64,000 bases of DNA from Parasediminibacterium sp051861445 (GTDB lineage: Bacteria > Bacteroidota > Bacteroidia > Chitinophagales > Chitinophagaceae), in NCBI GenBank assembly GCA_051861445.1, contig JBHYCS010000004.1, positions 62,001 to 126,000 on the forward strand, given 5' to 3'. This document shows positions 52,924 through 61,706 of this stretch, piece by piece. How positions within the stretch are numbered: position 1 is the first letter of the stretch; each line of letters starts with the position of its first letter. The notes under the pieces were generated by a model, which saw only the letters and a list, made by a program, of their open reading frames with translations, searched no databases and was not told the origin of the DNA. Position numbers and translations under genes: made by a program.

Positions 52924-53823
52924 ATGGAAACAATAAAGGAACAGTGGCTTATTTTTGTTTCAACACCCATTTACCTCTGTTTTATAGGTATTGAAATTTT
53001 AATTTCACATTGGCGTAAGCAGCAAAAGTATGCTTTAAAAGATACTTTTATCAATGTGTATTTAATGGTTTTAAATTCTATTTTAGACCTCAGCTTTCGT
53101 TCATTGCATGTGGCCCTCTTTTTTTATTGCTATCAATTTGCAATTGTACAATGGAACAATAAGCTATTTTATTGGGTTACATTATTTGTTGTAGAAGATT
53201 TTTTATATTACTGGTTGCATCGTTTCGATCATGAAATTCGTTTGTTTTGGGCTGTTCATGTAACACACCATAGTAGCAAGTTTTTCAATTTTACAGTTGG
53301 TTTTCGATCTTCTGTTTTTCAGCCATTGTATCGGTTTATTTATTTTTTGCCAATGCCATTTTTAGGTTTTCAACCCTTTGATATTCTGTTTGCGTATGCT
53401 GCTACTCAAATTTGGGGAATTTTTGTGCATACAGAGTTGATTCAAAAAATGGGTTGGTTAGAATATGTTTTTGTTACACCTTCTCATCACAGGGTTCATC
53501 ATGCTAGCAATGCAAAATATCTTGATAAAAACATGGGGATGTTTTTAATTATTTGGGATAAAATTTTTGGAACTTTTCAGGCAGAATTACCAAGTTCTAC
53601 TTATCAAAACATACAATATGGACTTACAAATAATGTTACAAACCAGCATCCTTTACATATTGTTTTTCATGAGTGGAAACAAATATTAGCAGATATTCAT
53701 CAACCCAATTTAACTTTTACTCAAAAGTTTAAATACATATTTGGTAAACCAGGTTATAGTCATGATAACTCTCGAAAAACGAGTAAACAACTTCAAGAAC
53801 TTGAAGTAGAAAATGAATTTTAA
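52924..53823 (+). CDS. Sterol desaturase/fatty-acid hydroxylase-family membrane protein
   Basis: 299 aa from the ATG at 52924 (an upstream TTG adds six residues). Seen: three histidine clusters H-R-F-D-H, H-V-T-H-H and H-R-V-H-H, which bind the di-iron centre, and several membrane helices. Known: oxidises lipid chains or sterol-like rings; in bacteria the substrates are varied. Inference only: a membrane-lipid modifying enzyme. The 53824-54455 region downstream is non-coding or nearly so. Confidence 0.9.
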   Translation: METIKEQWLIFVSTPIYLCFIGIEILISHWRKQQKYALKDTFINVYLMVLNSILDLSFRSLHVALFFYCYQFAIVQWNNKLFYWVTLFVVEDFLYYWLHRFDHEIRLFWAVHVTHHSSKFFNFTVGFRSSVFQPLYRFIYFLPMPFLGFQPFDILFAYAATQIWGIFVHTELIQKMGWLEYVFVTPSHHRVHHASNAKYLDKNMGMFLIIWDKIFGTFQAELPSSTYQNIQYGLTNNVTNQHPLHIVFHEWKQILADIHQPNLTFTQKFKYIFGKPGYSHDNSRKTSKQLQELEVENEF

Positions 53824-54107
53824 AGTACATTTCCTAACCCTTATTTTCTATTCTAATACTTTTTGAAACAAGATTTTGGAGTTTTTTTTACTTATTTTTA
53901 TAAATTTTCATGATGTGGATAACTTTTTTCAAAAAGAAATTGCTTCATAAAAATTGTATTTTTTGATTGTATAGCTTTAAAATACGTCGCTTTTAGTAAA
54001 TTAATTTGATTTTTTATTCTTAATTGGATAACAAATCGGTCATTTTTTTTAAAATATAAATATTACAATTTTATTTATATGCTTTTTAAATTATTTTTTT
54101 ATCTAGT
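53824..54107. other. Very AT-rich intergenic stretch
   Basis: About 284 bp, with long T runs and no recognised gene, RNA or repeat. Confidence 0.4.
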
Positions 54108-54254
54108 ATGATGAAATTGTTAATTTTTTTAACAAAATTTGTGAGAACGAAAGAAAATTATTTTTATTGTTTTTTACGAAAACGTTTTCATAAAATTAAC
54201 TTTCTTCGAAAAACTCGGCCTCTAACATTGCTTTGCTTGCTTGATGAAAAATAA
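54108..54254 (+). CDS. Possible 48-aa small basic protein
   Basis: Found by eye: two consecutive ATGs at 54108 and 54111, then a frame of 48 codons ending at TAA 54252-54254. The peptide is rich in Lys/Arg/Phe/Leu (T-K-F-V-R-T-K, L-R-K-R-F-H-K, L-R-K-T-R-P). The stop overlaps the first arm of a terminator hairpin at 54251-54284, as expected of a real transcript end. No family recognised and codon use is AT-driven, so chance is quite possible. Confidence 0.25.
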   Translation: MMKLLIFLTKFVRTKENYFYCFLRKRFHKINFLRKTRPLTLLCLLDEK

Positions 54255-54284
54255 ACGCTTACAAATAAAATTGTAAGCGTTTAT
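54251..54284 (+). terminator. Terminator-like hairpin in the gap before gcvP
   Basis: Perfect 14-base arms ATAAACGCTTACAA and complement, 6-base loop, then TCTTTT. It lies 430 bp past the sterol-desaturase gene, which suggests it ends an unlisted transcript (the 48-codon ORF or a small RNA). Confidence 0.6.
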
Positions 54285-54455
54285 TCTTTTTAGCACATGC
54301 TATCCCCATTCTCAACAAAGTATTCATTGTCATGTTATAGCATATTACATTTGTGACAATTTTATTTTAATTCAGTGGTACATTCAATAGGTATCATTCT
54401 ATTTTATAAAATCAAACGACAATTCTTTTTTCGGCATCTACTAAATATCACTTGC

Positions 54456-57347
54456 ATGAACTTATTTCAAGAACAGAACACAGAGTTTCAAAGAAGACAC
54501 AATGGCCCAAATGCTACAGAAACACAAGCTATGTTGGCTACAATTGGTTACGAAAGTGTAGAAGCACTAATAGATAAAACAGTTCCAGCATCTATTCGTT
54601 TACAAGAAAATTTGAATCTTCCTGCTGCAATTAGTGAATTCGAATATTTACAAGAGTTAAAAACGATTGCTGCAAAAAATAAAGTTTTTAAAAATTACAT
54701 AGGGCAAGGATATTATGGTACCATTACACCCAATGTAATTCTTAGAAATATTTTTGAAAATCCAGGATGGTACACTCAATACACGCCTTATCAAGCTGAA
54801 ATTAGTCAAGGTAGATTAGAAAGTTTACTGAACTATCAAACAATGGTGGCTGATTTAACAGGTTTGCCAATTTCAAATGCATCATTACTAGACGAAGCAA
54901 CAGCAGCAGCTGAAGCAATGGCAATGCTGTTTCATCATGTAAATAAAACTGATGTAATTGAAAAACCTAAGTTTTTTGTAGATGAAAATACATTCAATCA
55001 AACAAAAGACGTGTTGGTTACAAGAGCAAATCCAATTGGAATTGAGATTGTATTTGGCAATTATGCAGAAGTAGAATTAGACAACACCTATTTTGCTGCT
55101 TTTATTCAATATCCCAATAGTAAAGGTAGTATAGAAGACTATGAAACATTTATAGAACAAGTTCATTCTGTAAATGCTTATGTAATAATGGCAACAGATT
55201 TGTTGGCTTTAACGGTTTTAAAAAGTCCTGGTGAGTTGGGGGCAGATGTTGCAATTGGCTCAGCTCAAAGATTTGGTGTTCCATTAGGATATGGTGGTCC
55301 ACATGCTGCTTTCTTTGCTACAAAAGATGAGTTTAAAAGAGGAATGCCTGGTAGACTAATTGGTGTAAGCATAGATGCACAAGGAAATAGAGCTTTACGC
55401 ATGGCTTTACAAACGAGGGAACAACATATTAAACGAGAAAAAGCCACTTCTAATATTTGTACAGCACAAGCATTATTAGCAAATATGGCGGTAATGTATG
55501 CAGTTTATCATGGGCCAAATGGACTTAAGCAAATTGCTTTACGTACGCATACTTTAGCACAAGCTTTGGTAGCCTCATTGCAAAATTTAGGCTTCTCCGT
55601 ATTGAACGATAACTATTTTGATACCATAACAGTAAACGTTAACTCAGCCGATTTACAACCAATTGCTTTAGCAAATGGAATCAATTTTAATTATATTAAT
55701 AACAAGCAGGTAAGTATTTCTGTAGATGAAACTACATCTCAAAAAGATGTGTTGGATATTGTTTATGTATTTGCTCAATTAAATGGGTTGAATGAGGCTG
55801 AAATTGAGTTTGATAGTGAAACTGAAGTTTCAATTCCAAATTTTGCTGTGAGAGAAAGTAGTTATTTGTTGCATCCTGTTTTCAACACACATCATAGCGA
55901 AAGCCAAATGATGCGTTATATTAAGCAACTAGAGAACAAAGATTTATCATTAAATACAAGTATGATTTCTTTAGGAAGTTGCACTATGAAATTAAATGCT
56001 GCAACTGAAATGATACCAGTGAGTTGGCCAGAGTTTAGCAGTATTCATCCATTTGCTCCTAAAAATCAAACATTAGGATATCAACAAATCATAGATGAAT
56101 TAGCAGAATATTTATGTACTATTACAGGTTTTGATGCTTGCAGTTTACAACCAAATAGTGGTGCACAAGGTGAATATGCAGGTTTATTAACCATTATGGA
56201 TTATCATAAAGCCAATGGAAATAGCCATAGAAATGTGGTATTAATTCCTATTTCTGCTCATGGAACAAATCCTGCAAGTGCAGTAATGGCAGGAATGAAA
56301 GTTGTAGTGGTAAAAGGAACACAAGAAGGACATATAGATGTAGAAGATTTAAAAGCAAAAGCTTTACAGCATAAAGATACTTTAGGTGGATTAATGGTTA
56401 CTTATCCTTCTACACATGGCGTTTTTGAAGAAACCATTAAAGAAATCTGTGCTATCGTACATGAATTAGGTGGACAAGTTTATATGGATGGAGCCAATAT
56501 GAATGCTCAAGTTGGGTTAACTTCACCTGCTGAAATTGGTGCAGATGTTTGTCACTTAAATCTTCATAAAACATTTGCAATACCTCATGGAGGTGGTGGG
56601 CCAGGCATGGGACCAATTTGTGTGAAGCAACATTTAGCTAAACATTTGCCTTCTCACAAAGCATTACAAACAACTGAGGAAGAAACGTTTACACCACATC
56701 ATGCAGTTAGTGCTGCACCATATGGCTCAGCTTCAATTTTGCTTATCAGTTATGCATACATTAAAATGCTTGGATATGATGGTGTAAAAATGGCAACGGA
56801 ATTTGCTATTCTAAATGCCAATTATATGAAGGTAAGATTAGAAAAGTTTTATCCTATTTTATATACAGGAACCAATGGAACTGCTGCACATGAATTTATC
56901 ATTGATTTAAGACCATTTAAAGCTACAGCAGCAATTGAAGCAGAAGACGTTGCAAAGCGTTTGATTGATTATGGATTTCATGCACCAACAATGAGTTTTC
57001 CTGTACCTGGAACAATAATGATAGAGCCAACTGAAAGTGAAGATAAAGCCGAGTTAGATCGTTTTTGTGATGCAATGATTGCTATTTATGAAGAAATAAA
57101 AGCCATTGAATCAGGTGAATTTAGTAAGACAGATAATCCATTAAAAAATGCTCCTCATACACAAGCTTTGGTTTGTGCTGATGAATGGAATAAGCCATAC
57201 AGTAGACAGCAGGCTGCATTTCCGTTATATTACGTTACAAAGAATAAGTTTTGGCCAAGTGTGGGTAGAGTAAATAACACACACGGAGATAGAAATTTAG
57301 TTTGTACTTGTGAGCCTGTAGAAAGCTACATGACCGAGAGCAATTAA
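54456..57347 (+). CDS. gcvP: Glycine dehydrogenase (P protein of the glycine cleavage system)
   Basis: 963 aa from the M-N-L-F-Q-E start at 54456; 27 codons before it have no homology to the family. Seen: fused P1/P2 type; N-terminal N-Y-I-G-Q-G-Y-Y-G-T (near 78-87), PLP-binding N-L-H-K705-T-F-A-I-P-H-G-G-G-G-P-G (about 702-717). Pathway: decarboxylates glycine with PLP and passes the aminomethyl group to the lipoylated H protein. Needs lipB (at 29029 in this window). gcvT and gcvH are not in view. Confidence 0.97.
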   Translation: MNLFQEQNTEFQRRHNGPNATETQAMLATIGYESVEALIDKTVPASIRLQENLNLPAAISEFEYLQELKTIAAKNKVFKNYIGQGYYGTITPNVILRNIFENPGWYTQYTPYQAEISQGRLESLLNYQTMVADLTGLPISNASLLDEATAAAEAMAMLFHHVNKTDVIEKPKFFVDENTFNQTKDVLVTRANPIGIEIVFGNYAEVELDNTYFAAFIQYPNSKGSIEDYETFIEQVHSVNAYVIMATDLLALTVLKSPGELGADVAIGSAQRFGVPLGYGGPHAAFFATKDEFKRGMPGRLIGVSIDAQGNRALRMALQTREQHIKREKATSNICTAQALLANMAVMYAVYHGPNGLKQIALRTHTLAQALVASLQNLGFSVLNDNYFDTITVNVNSADLQPIALANGINFNYINNKQVSISVDETTSQKDVLDIVYVFAQLNGLNEAEIEFDSETEVSIPNFAVRESSYLLHPVFNTHHSESQMMRYIKQLENKDLSLNTSMISLGSCTMKLNAATEMIPVSWPEFSSIHPFAPKNQTLGYQQIIDELAEYLCTITGFDACSLQPNSGAQGEYAGLLTIMDYHKANGNSHRNVVLIPISAHGTNPASAVMAGMKVVVVKGTQEGHIDVEDLKAKALQHKDTLGGLMVTYPSTHGVFEETIKEICAIVHELGGQVYMDGANMNAQVGLTSPAEIGADVCHLNLHKTFAIPHGGGGPGMGPICVKQHLAKHLPSHKALQTTEEETFTPHHAVSAAPYGSASILLISYAYIKMLGYDGVKMATEFAILNANYMKVRLEKFYPILYTGTNGTAAHEFIIDLRPFKATAAIEAEDVAKRLIDYGFHAPTMSFPVPGTIMIEPTESEDKAELDRFCDAMIAIYEEIKAIESGEFSKTDNPLKNAPHTQALVCADEWNKPYSRQQAAFPLYYVTKNKFWPSVGRVNNTHGDRNLVCTCEPVESYMTESN

Positions 57348-57369
57348 ATTCTATTAGGAAATAATATAA

Positions 57370-57405
57370 AAAAGGGCTGATTCTTTTTATGAATCGACCC
57401 TTTTT
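57370..57405. terminator. Bidirectional terminator after gcvP
   Basis: 10-base arms GGGCTGATTC/GAATCGACCC with one mispair and a 7-base loop; A-run before and T-run after. Serves gcvP and the convergent rhodanese gene. Confidence 0.85.
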
Positions 57406-57428
57406 CATTAATTTCTAAACTCTAAAAT

Positions 57429-57734
57429 TTATTTAAATTTTTCTTGCCACTCAAGTACACCACCTACAACATTTACCGTATTAGTAAAGCCCATTTGCTC
57501 CAGCATTAAGCAAGCCATATGGCTTCTTTTTCCACTTCTGCAATGAATAATTACTTCTTCGTTTCTTAAATCTTCTATGTCTTCAATTGCCATGCTTTGT
57601 ATTTTTCCTAACGGAAATAGAACAGCACCAATATTAAATTCAGCATATTCAGCTGGTTCTCTTACATCTAAAAGATGAATTTTTTCACCAGCATCCATTC
57701 TTGCTTTTAATGTTTCAACCGAAATTTCTGTCAT
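57429..57734 (-). CDS. Single-domain rhodanese-like protein
   Basis: 101 aa. Seen: L-L-D-V-R-E-P-A-E-Y (21-30) and active-site loop I-H-C65-R-S-G-K-R-S, the usual rhodanese Cys. Known: sulfur carrier or thiosulfate:cyanide sulfurtransferase-type activity; substrate unclear. It follows the PASTA gene by 11 bp and ddl on the same strand, so it may be co-transcribed with them. Confidence 0.9.
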   Translation of the reverse strand: MTEISVETLKARMDAGEKIHLLDVREPAEYAEFNIGAVLFPLGKIQSMAIEDIEDLRNEEVIIHCRSGKRSHMACLMLEQMGFTNTVNVVGGVLEWQEKFK

Positions 57735-57745
57735 GATTTTTAACT

Positions 57746-58600
57746 TTAAGGTTTTGTATTTGTACTGTCTTTTATAGGTGCTGTTGCACTGATGTATAAG
57801 TCAACTGTAACACCTGGACGAATTTTGTTTAATATTTTTTCTCCTTCAACAGCTTCTGTAAATATTTCCGGATTTTGCTTTACTACAAATGCATTTGAAG
57901 AATCAGAAATTGCACCCATCGGTACAATAGAACCAATCGACAAATTTAATGAGCTTAACACGCTTCTAGCTTGATCTAATGTTAGTCCAACCAAATCTGG
58001 TACGTTCATTTCATTACTACCAACTCCACTACCTAACACAAAACTAATAACGCTACCCAATGGTATTTTTGTTCCTGGTTTTATCGGTTCGTTTCCTCGT
58101 AATTGTTCTAAAACTGCATTTTTTGCATAATCGGCTCTATAGGTTGTATCTCCAAGTTTTAAACCTAGTGTTTGTAAATATAGTTCTGCACTTTTAAATG
58201 AGAAACCAATTAAACTTGGCATTTCAATTAATGGAGGAACTGCTCTATTAATGGTAAGATAAATTGTTCTTCCTTGTTTAACTTCTGTATCACCTTCAGG
58301 AATTTGTTTGGTAATTACCAAACCTGGTAAAGATGTTGTAAAAACCGAATCGGTAACTTGAACCTTAAAACCTTTATCTTCTAAGCTTCTAATGGCTGCA
58401 TACACATTTTGTCCAACTATCGAAGGCACTTTTTCGTATTTGCCATGACCAGTTAGCCACCCTAATGATGCAAAAAAAGCAAGCACCAATACAACGGCTA
58501 GTAAAACTCCAATGATTATATTTATCCAAAGTGGTTTAGAAGTAATGGCTTTAAACACTGTCAATTCTTTTTTATTTGGTGAAAATAGGTGCTTTTGCAA
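57746..58600 (-). CDS. Membrane-anchored PASTA-domain protein
   Basis: 284 aa from a TTG directly after the ddl stop codon; a GTG 14 codons in is an alternative. Seen: one membrane helix (about 24-50); then three PASTA repeats (about 57-122, 124-193, 199-275), each with a V-P-x-L/I-x-G pattern (K-V-P-S-I-V-G-Q, E-M-P-S-L-I-G-F, N-V-P-D-L-V-G-L). No kinase or transpeptidase domain. Known: PASTA domains bind peptidoglycan-like ligands; free-standing forms occur in Bacteroidota. Link to D-Ala-D-Ala ligase suggests a wall-related role. Confidence 0.88.
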   Translation of the reverse strand: MQKHLFSPNKKELTVFKAITSKPLWINIIIGVLLAVVLVLAFFASLGWLTGHGKYEKVPSIVGQNVYAAIRSLEDKGFKVQVTDSVFTTSLPGLVITKQIPEGDTEVKQGRTIYLTINRAVPPLIEMPSLIGFSFKSAELYLQTLGLKLGDTTYRADYAKNAVLEQLRGNEPIKPGTKIPLGSVISFVLGSGVGSNEMNVPDLVGLTLDQARSVLSSLNLSIGSIVPMGAISDSSNAFVVKQNPEIFTEAVEGEKILNKIRPGVTVDLYISATAPIKDSTNTKP

Positions 58601-59584
58601 TTAATATGTAAAAGCTTCTTCAATAATAGAGGTGTAAAACTCTTTTAAACTTAAACCTTTTGCTTTAACCTGTTGAGGAATAACGCTTGCAGCACTTTGT
58701 CCAGGTACAGTATTTACCTCTAACATATATGGCAATTGATTTAGCTCATTTATTATGAAATCAATTCTTACAACGCCTCTACAATTTAGTAATTCATAGG
58801 CTTTTGTTGCAGCATCTTTTAAATTTATTTCATCTTTTTCAGAAAGCAAAGCAGGTGTTATTTCTTCACTTAAACCTTGATACTTAGCTTCAAAATCAAA
58901 GAATTCTTTTTTAGAAATGATTTCAGTAATTGGTAAAACAGAGATATTGCCGTTTAATTTATATACACCAACTGTAAACTCTCGTCCTTTAATAAATTCT
59001 TCTACTAAAATTTGATTATCCTCGTTAAATGCTTTTGTTAATGCGATTTCTAATTCAGATGCTTCATTCACTTTACTCATGCCAATACTGCTTCCACCAT
59101 TATTTGGTTTTACAAATACGGGTAGTTGTAAATGGTTTAAAATAAAATCTGAACTAATGGGTGTATGTTTAAAAATGTGTAAACTTTTAGCAACATTAAT
59201 TCCGCCAAAAGCAGCTACAGCAACGGTATATCGTTTATTAAAAGTTAAAGCAGAAGTAGCAGCATCGCAGCTTGTATACGGTAAGCCCAACATGTCAAAA
59301 TATCCTTGTAGTTTTCCATCCTCGCCAGGAGTTCCGTGTATACATAATAAAACAGCATCGAAAGAAATTCGTTCTCCCTTTAATTCAATTGAAAAATCTT
59401 CTTTATTTACCAATTGTTGGTTGCCACTTTCATCTTTATACCACCAACCTTTTTTTGTAATATCAATAATAAAAAAGTCAAATTTTTCTGTATCTATATT
59501 ATTGGCAACAGTAATGGCACTTTTATAACTAATTTCTGCTTCACCACTATAACCACCTGTAACTAAAGCTATTTTCTTTTTCAT
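58601..59584 (-). CDS. ddl: D-alanine--D-alanine ligase
   Basis: 327 aa from the ATG at 59584; two further codons to 59590 need TTG. Seen: ATP-grasp fold with E-A-E-I-S-Y-K-S-A (about 16-24), C-I-H-G-T-P-G-E-D-G (about 82-91), K-P-N-N-G-G-S-S-I-G-M-S (ATP loop) and E-V-N-T-V-P-G-Q-S (C-terminal metal site). It makes the D-Ala-D-Ala dipeptide for peptidoglycan. The stop TAA is followed at once by the PASTA TTG, so the three genes ddl-PASTA-rhodanese form one operon. Confidence 0.96.
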   Translation of the reverse strand: MKKKIALVTGGYSGEAEISYKSAITVANNIDTEKFDFFIIDITKKGWWYKDESGNQQLVNKEDFSIELKGERISFDAVLLCIHGTPGEDGKLQGYFDMLGLPYTSCDAATSALTFNKRYTVAVAAFGGINVAKSLHIFKHTPISSDFILNHLQLPVFVKPNNGGSSIGMSKVNEASELEIALTKAFNEDNQILVEEFIKGREFTVGVYKLNGNISVLPITEIISKKEFFDFEAKYQGLSEEITPALLSEKDEINLKDAATKAYELLNCRGVVRIDFIINELNQLPYMLEVNTVPGQSAASVIPQQVKAKGLSLKEFYTSIIEEAFTY

Positions 59585-59603
59585 GTTCAATGTTGATTGT
59601 TGT

Positions 59604-59611
59604 CAAATATA
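59604..59611 (-). promoter_or_regulatory. TAnnTTTG -7 box for the ddl operon
   Basis: Minus-strand TATATTTG about 20 bp before the ATG at 59584; -33 element weak. Confidence 0.4.
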
Positions 59612-59674
59612 ATATCCTTTTGTTAAATGAAACTTTGTAAAACATCTACTTTAAAAACAGTTGGCACAAAATGC

Positions 59675-59711
59675 AAAAGGTGAAAAACCATTATCGTTTT
59701 TCACCTTTTTT
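59675..59711 (-). terminator. Terminator after the ferredoxin gene
   Basis: 14-base arms AAAAGGTGAAAAAC and complement around a 7-base loop, with short T run on the minus strand. Confidence 0.7.
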
Positions 59712-59829
59712 AGAGGGAAATATCACCCTCTGTTAATGATGTTGCTAGCAAAAGCAACAATTAAAATTGTACTATAAAGTTAAAAATGTTTTACGAAAAT
59801 GTAAAAAATAATTTTTAAAGTTTAACAAA

Positions 59830-60177
59830 CTAAATATGTAAACTTTCTTTTTTAGCCAATAAAGCTTCAACAGTCTCCTCATAAAGCTCATCAGGTACAC
59901 AACAATCTACCGGACAAACAGCTGCACATTGTGGTTCTTCATGAAATCCTTGACACTCTGTACATTTATTTGGCGTAATATAATAGGTGTCAACGCTTAT
60001 CGGAGCAAATTTGTCACTTGTATTTACTACAGTACCATCCATTAAGGTAAATGAGCCTTTAACACTTGTTCCATCAGCAATTGACCATTCTACACCACCT
60101 TCATAAATTGCGTTGTTAGGACATTCAGGTTCACAAGCTCCACAATTAATACAATCCTCAGTTATTTTAATAGCCAT
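59830..60177 (-). CDS. 4Fe-4S ferredoxin with a large internal insertion
   Basis: 115 aa from M-A-I-K-I-T at 60177. Seen: first cluster C-I-N-C-G-A-C-E-P-E-C-P, second cluster C-T-E-C...C-A-A-V-C-P-V-D-C-C, a 2[4Fe-4S] ferredoxin. An insertion of about 50 residues (E-W-S-I-A-D-G-T...I-T-P-N-K) separates the two clusters; a similar insertion is common in Bacteroidota. The clusters transfer electrons in reductive metabolism. The -7 box lies about 28 bp upstream, and it is divergent from the acyl-CoA reductase. Confidence 0.93.
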   Translation of the reverse strand: MAIKITEDCINCGACEPECPNNAIYEGGVEWSIADGTSVKGSFTLMDGTVVNTSDKFAPISVDTYYITPNKCTECQGFHEEPQCAAVCPVDCCVPDELYEETVEALLAKKESLHI

Positions 60178-60194
60178 ATCAGTTATTTTAATTT

Positions 60195-60202
60195 TAGATT
60201 TG
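60195..60202 (+). promoter_or_regulatory. TAnnTTTG -7 box for the acyl-CoA reductase gene
   Basis: TAGATTTG 34 bp before the ATG; -33 TTTG not clear. It lies next to the opposed ferredoxin promoter. Confidence 0.4.
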
Positions 60203-60204
60203 TA

Positions 60205-60237
60205 CAAAAATAAAAGACTAATCTCATTAAATACAAA
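60205..60237 (-). promoter_or_regulatory. Ferredoxin promoter with both -33 and -7 elements
   Basis: On the minus strand TTTG (60237-60234) is followed after 21 bp by TATTTTTG (60212-60205). This is the best match to the Bacteroidota consensus in the window. Confidence 0.5.
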
Positions 60238-61244
60238 TGGATTTACAACAAAGAATAAATATTTTAGAAGAAATAGGAAAATACATCAGTGAAAACGGTG
60301 AAGAATGGCAAATCGTAAAACAAAACGCCGCTAGAGAAAATGCTTGGTTTACACTTGAATTTATTGAAATAGCTGCAAAAAATATCGTTCAACATTTTTT
60401 AAACAAAGATTTGTTGCAAGAATGGGCAAATCAATATGAAATTTCAACTCAATTATTTTCTCCGAAAAATGTAGGGGTTGTAATGGCTGGAAATATACCT
60501 TTAGTAGGCTTCCACGATTTTTTATGTGTGTTTATTTCAGGAAATGTTCAAACCATAAAAACATCTTCAAAAGATGCTATTTTAATAAAGCATTTGGTGA
60601 AGAAGATGTACGAATTAGATGTCCAAATACAAAACGTTGTTAGTTTTTCAGAAAATTTAAAAGGTTGTGATGCCTATATTGCTACAGGAAGTAATAATAC
60701 AGGTAGATATTTTGACTATTATTTTGGAAAATATCCCAATATTATTCGAAAAAATAGAACATCTGTAGCCATTTTAGATGGATCAGAAACGGATGATGAG
60801 TTAAAAGCTTTAGCCAATGACATTCAATTGTATTTTGGATTAGGATGTAGAAATGTTACAAAATTATATGTTCCTACTAATTACAATTTTATACCACTTT
60901 TAGAAACATTAAAGCAATACGACTACTTTTTTGAATTTCATAAATACAAACACAACTACGATTATCAATTAGCTCTTTTAATGCTAAGCAATCAATTTTA
61001 CATGACCAATGGTTCAATTGTTTTGGCAGAAAATACTTCTATTTTTTCACCTGTTAGTCAAGTTAATTACCAATATTACAACGAAGTTGAAATTGAAAAT
61101 TTATATACAGAGTTACAGGAAAATGAATCTGTACAGTGTGTAGTTGGAAAAAAAGGAGTAGAATTTGGAAAAGCTCAACAGCCATCATTAATAGATTACG
61201 CTGATGGAGTGGATACATTACAATTTTTTAAAAGTTTATCCTAA
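60237..61244 (+). CDS. Acyl-CoA reductase (LuxC-like)
   Basis: 335 aa. Seen: aldehyde-dehydrogenase-like fold with G-V-V-M-A-G-N-I-P-L-V-G-F-H-D (about 80-94) and the catalytic-cysteine region F-G-L-G-C-R-N-V-T-K (about 199-208). Known: LuxC-like reductases turn acyl-CoA or acyl esters into aldehydes; their Bacteroidota role is uncertain. Overlapping divergent promoters with the ferredoxin suggest paired control, and ferredoxin could in principle feed a reductive step. Confidence 0.85.
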   Translation: MDLQQRINILEEIGKYISENGEEWQIVKQNAARENAWFTLEFIEIAAKNIVQHFLNKDLLQEWANQYEISTQLFSPKNVGVVMAGNIPLVGFHDFLCVFISGNVQTIKTSSKDAILIKHLVKKMYELDVQIQNVVSFSENLKGCDAYIATGSNNTGRYFDYYFGKYPNIIRKNRTSVAILDGSETDDELKALANDIQLYFGLGCRNVTKLYVPTNYNFIPLLETLKQYDYFFEFHKYKHNYDYQLALLMLSNQFYMTNGSIVLAENTSIFSPVSQVNYQYYNEVEIENLYTELQENESVQCVVGKKGVEFGKAQQPSLIDYADGVDTLQFFKSLS

Positions 61245-61260
61245 ATAACGGAGCAATAGT

Positions 61261-61295
61261 AAAAAAAAGGGTCATTCCGTAGAAACGGAACGACC
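61261..61295 (-). terminator. Terminator of the small lipoprotein gene
   Basis: Hairpin GGTC-A-TTCCGT/ACGGAA-C-GACC with a 4-base loop; the A-run at 61261-61267 is a T-run on the minus strand. Confidence 0.75.
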
Positions 61296-61388
61296 TCTAA
61301 CGATTGCTTGCCATATGAAAAAGAGTTTGTTAATTACCTCGAGCAAGCATTTTTAGTTTCAATCTACACTGGTAATTACTCTAATATT

Positions 61389-61565
61389 TTAGTGCTTAGC
61401 AGCAGTATCAACTTTTGCAGTTGTATCAGCAGCAGCTGTTGTATCTACGGCAGCAGGTGCAGTTGTATCTACAGCAGGAACTGTATCAGTTTTTACTTCT
61501 TCTGTTTTACCAGTACCGCAAGCAGCGAAAGCTCCTAGAGCTAGAACGAATAATAATTTTTTCAT
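61389..61565 (-). CDS. 58-aa lipoprotein with Asp/Thr/Ala repeats
   Basis: Seen: from M-K-K-L-L-F at 61565; lipobox F-A-A-C about residue 16, then a tail with several V-D-T-T-A/A-D-T-T-A units, low complexity. No domain. Adjacent to the sigma factor but divergent. Probably a surface or periplasmic lipoprotein of unknown role. The longer frame to 61625 lacks a signal peptide. Confidence 0.72.
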   Translation of the reverse strand: MKKLLFVLALGAFAACGTGKTEEVKTDTVPAVDTTAPAAVDTTAAADTTAKVDTAAKH

Positions 61566-61706
61566 TTTGATTTTTTTTTGAGTGAATTTAACCTTAATAC
61601 AACAACAAACAAATAGGTAACCCAAAAAAATAAAAAAAATTTAAAAATATTTTTAGCAATCAATTTGGGTTACTTTTAAACTGAAAATTGTATTAATTAT
61701 CACATA

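Noticed and set aside
53824..54455. Glycine riboswitch ahead of gcvP
   Set aside because: No conserved glycine aptamer sequence or tandem fold is visible; the region is low-complexity AT-rich DNA.
54375..54455. Longer gcvP start at 54375
   Set aside because: The 27 extra codons match nothing in the family; the ATG at 54456 gives the normal N-terminus.
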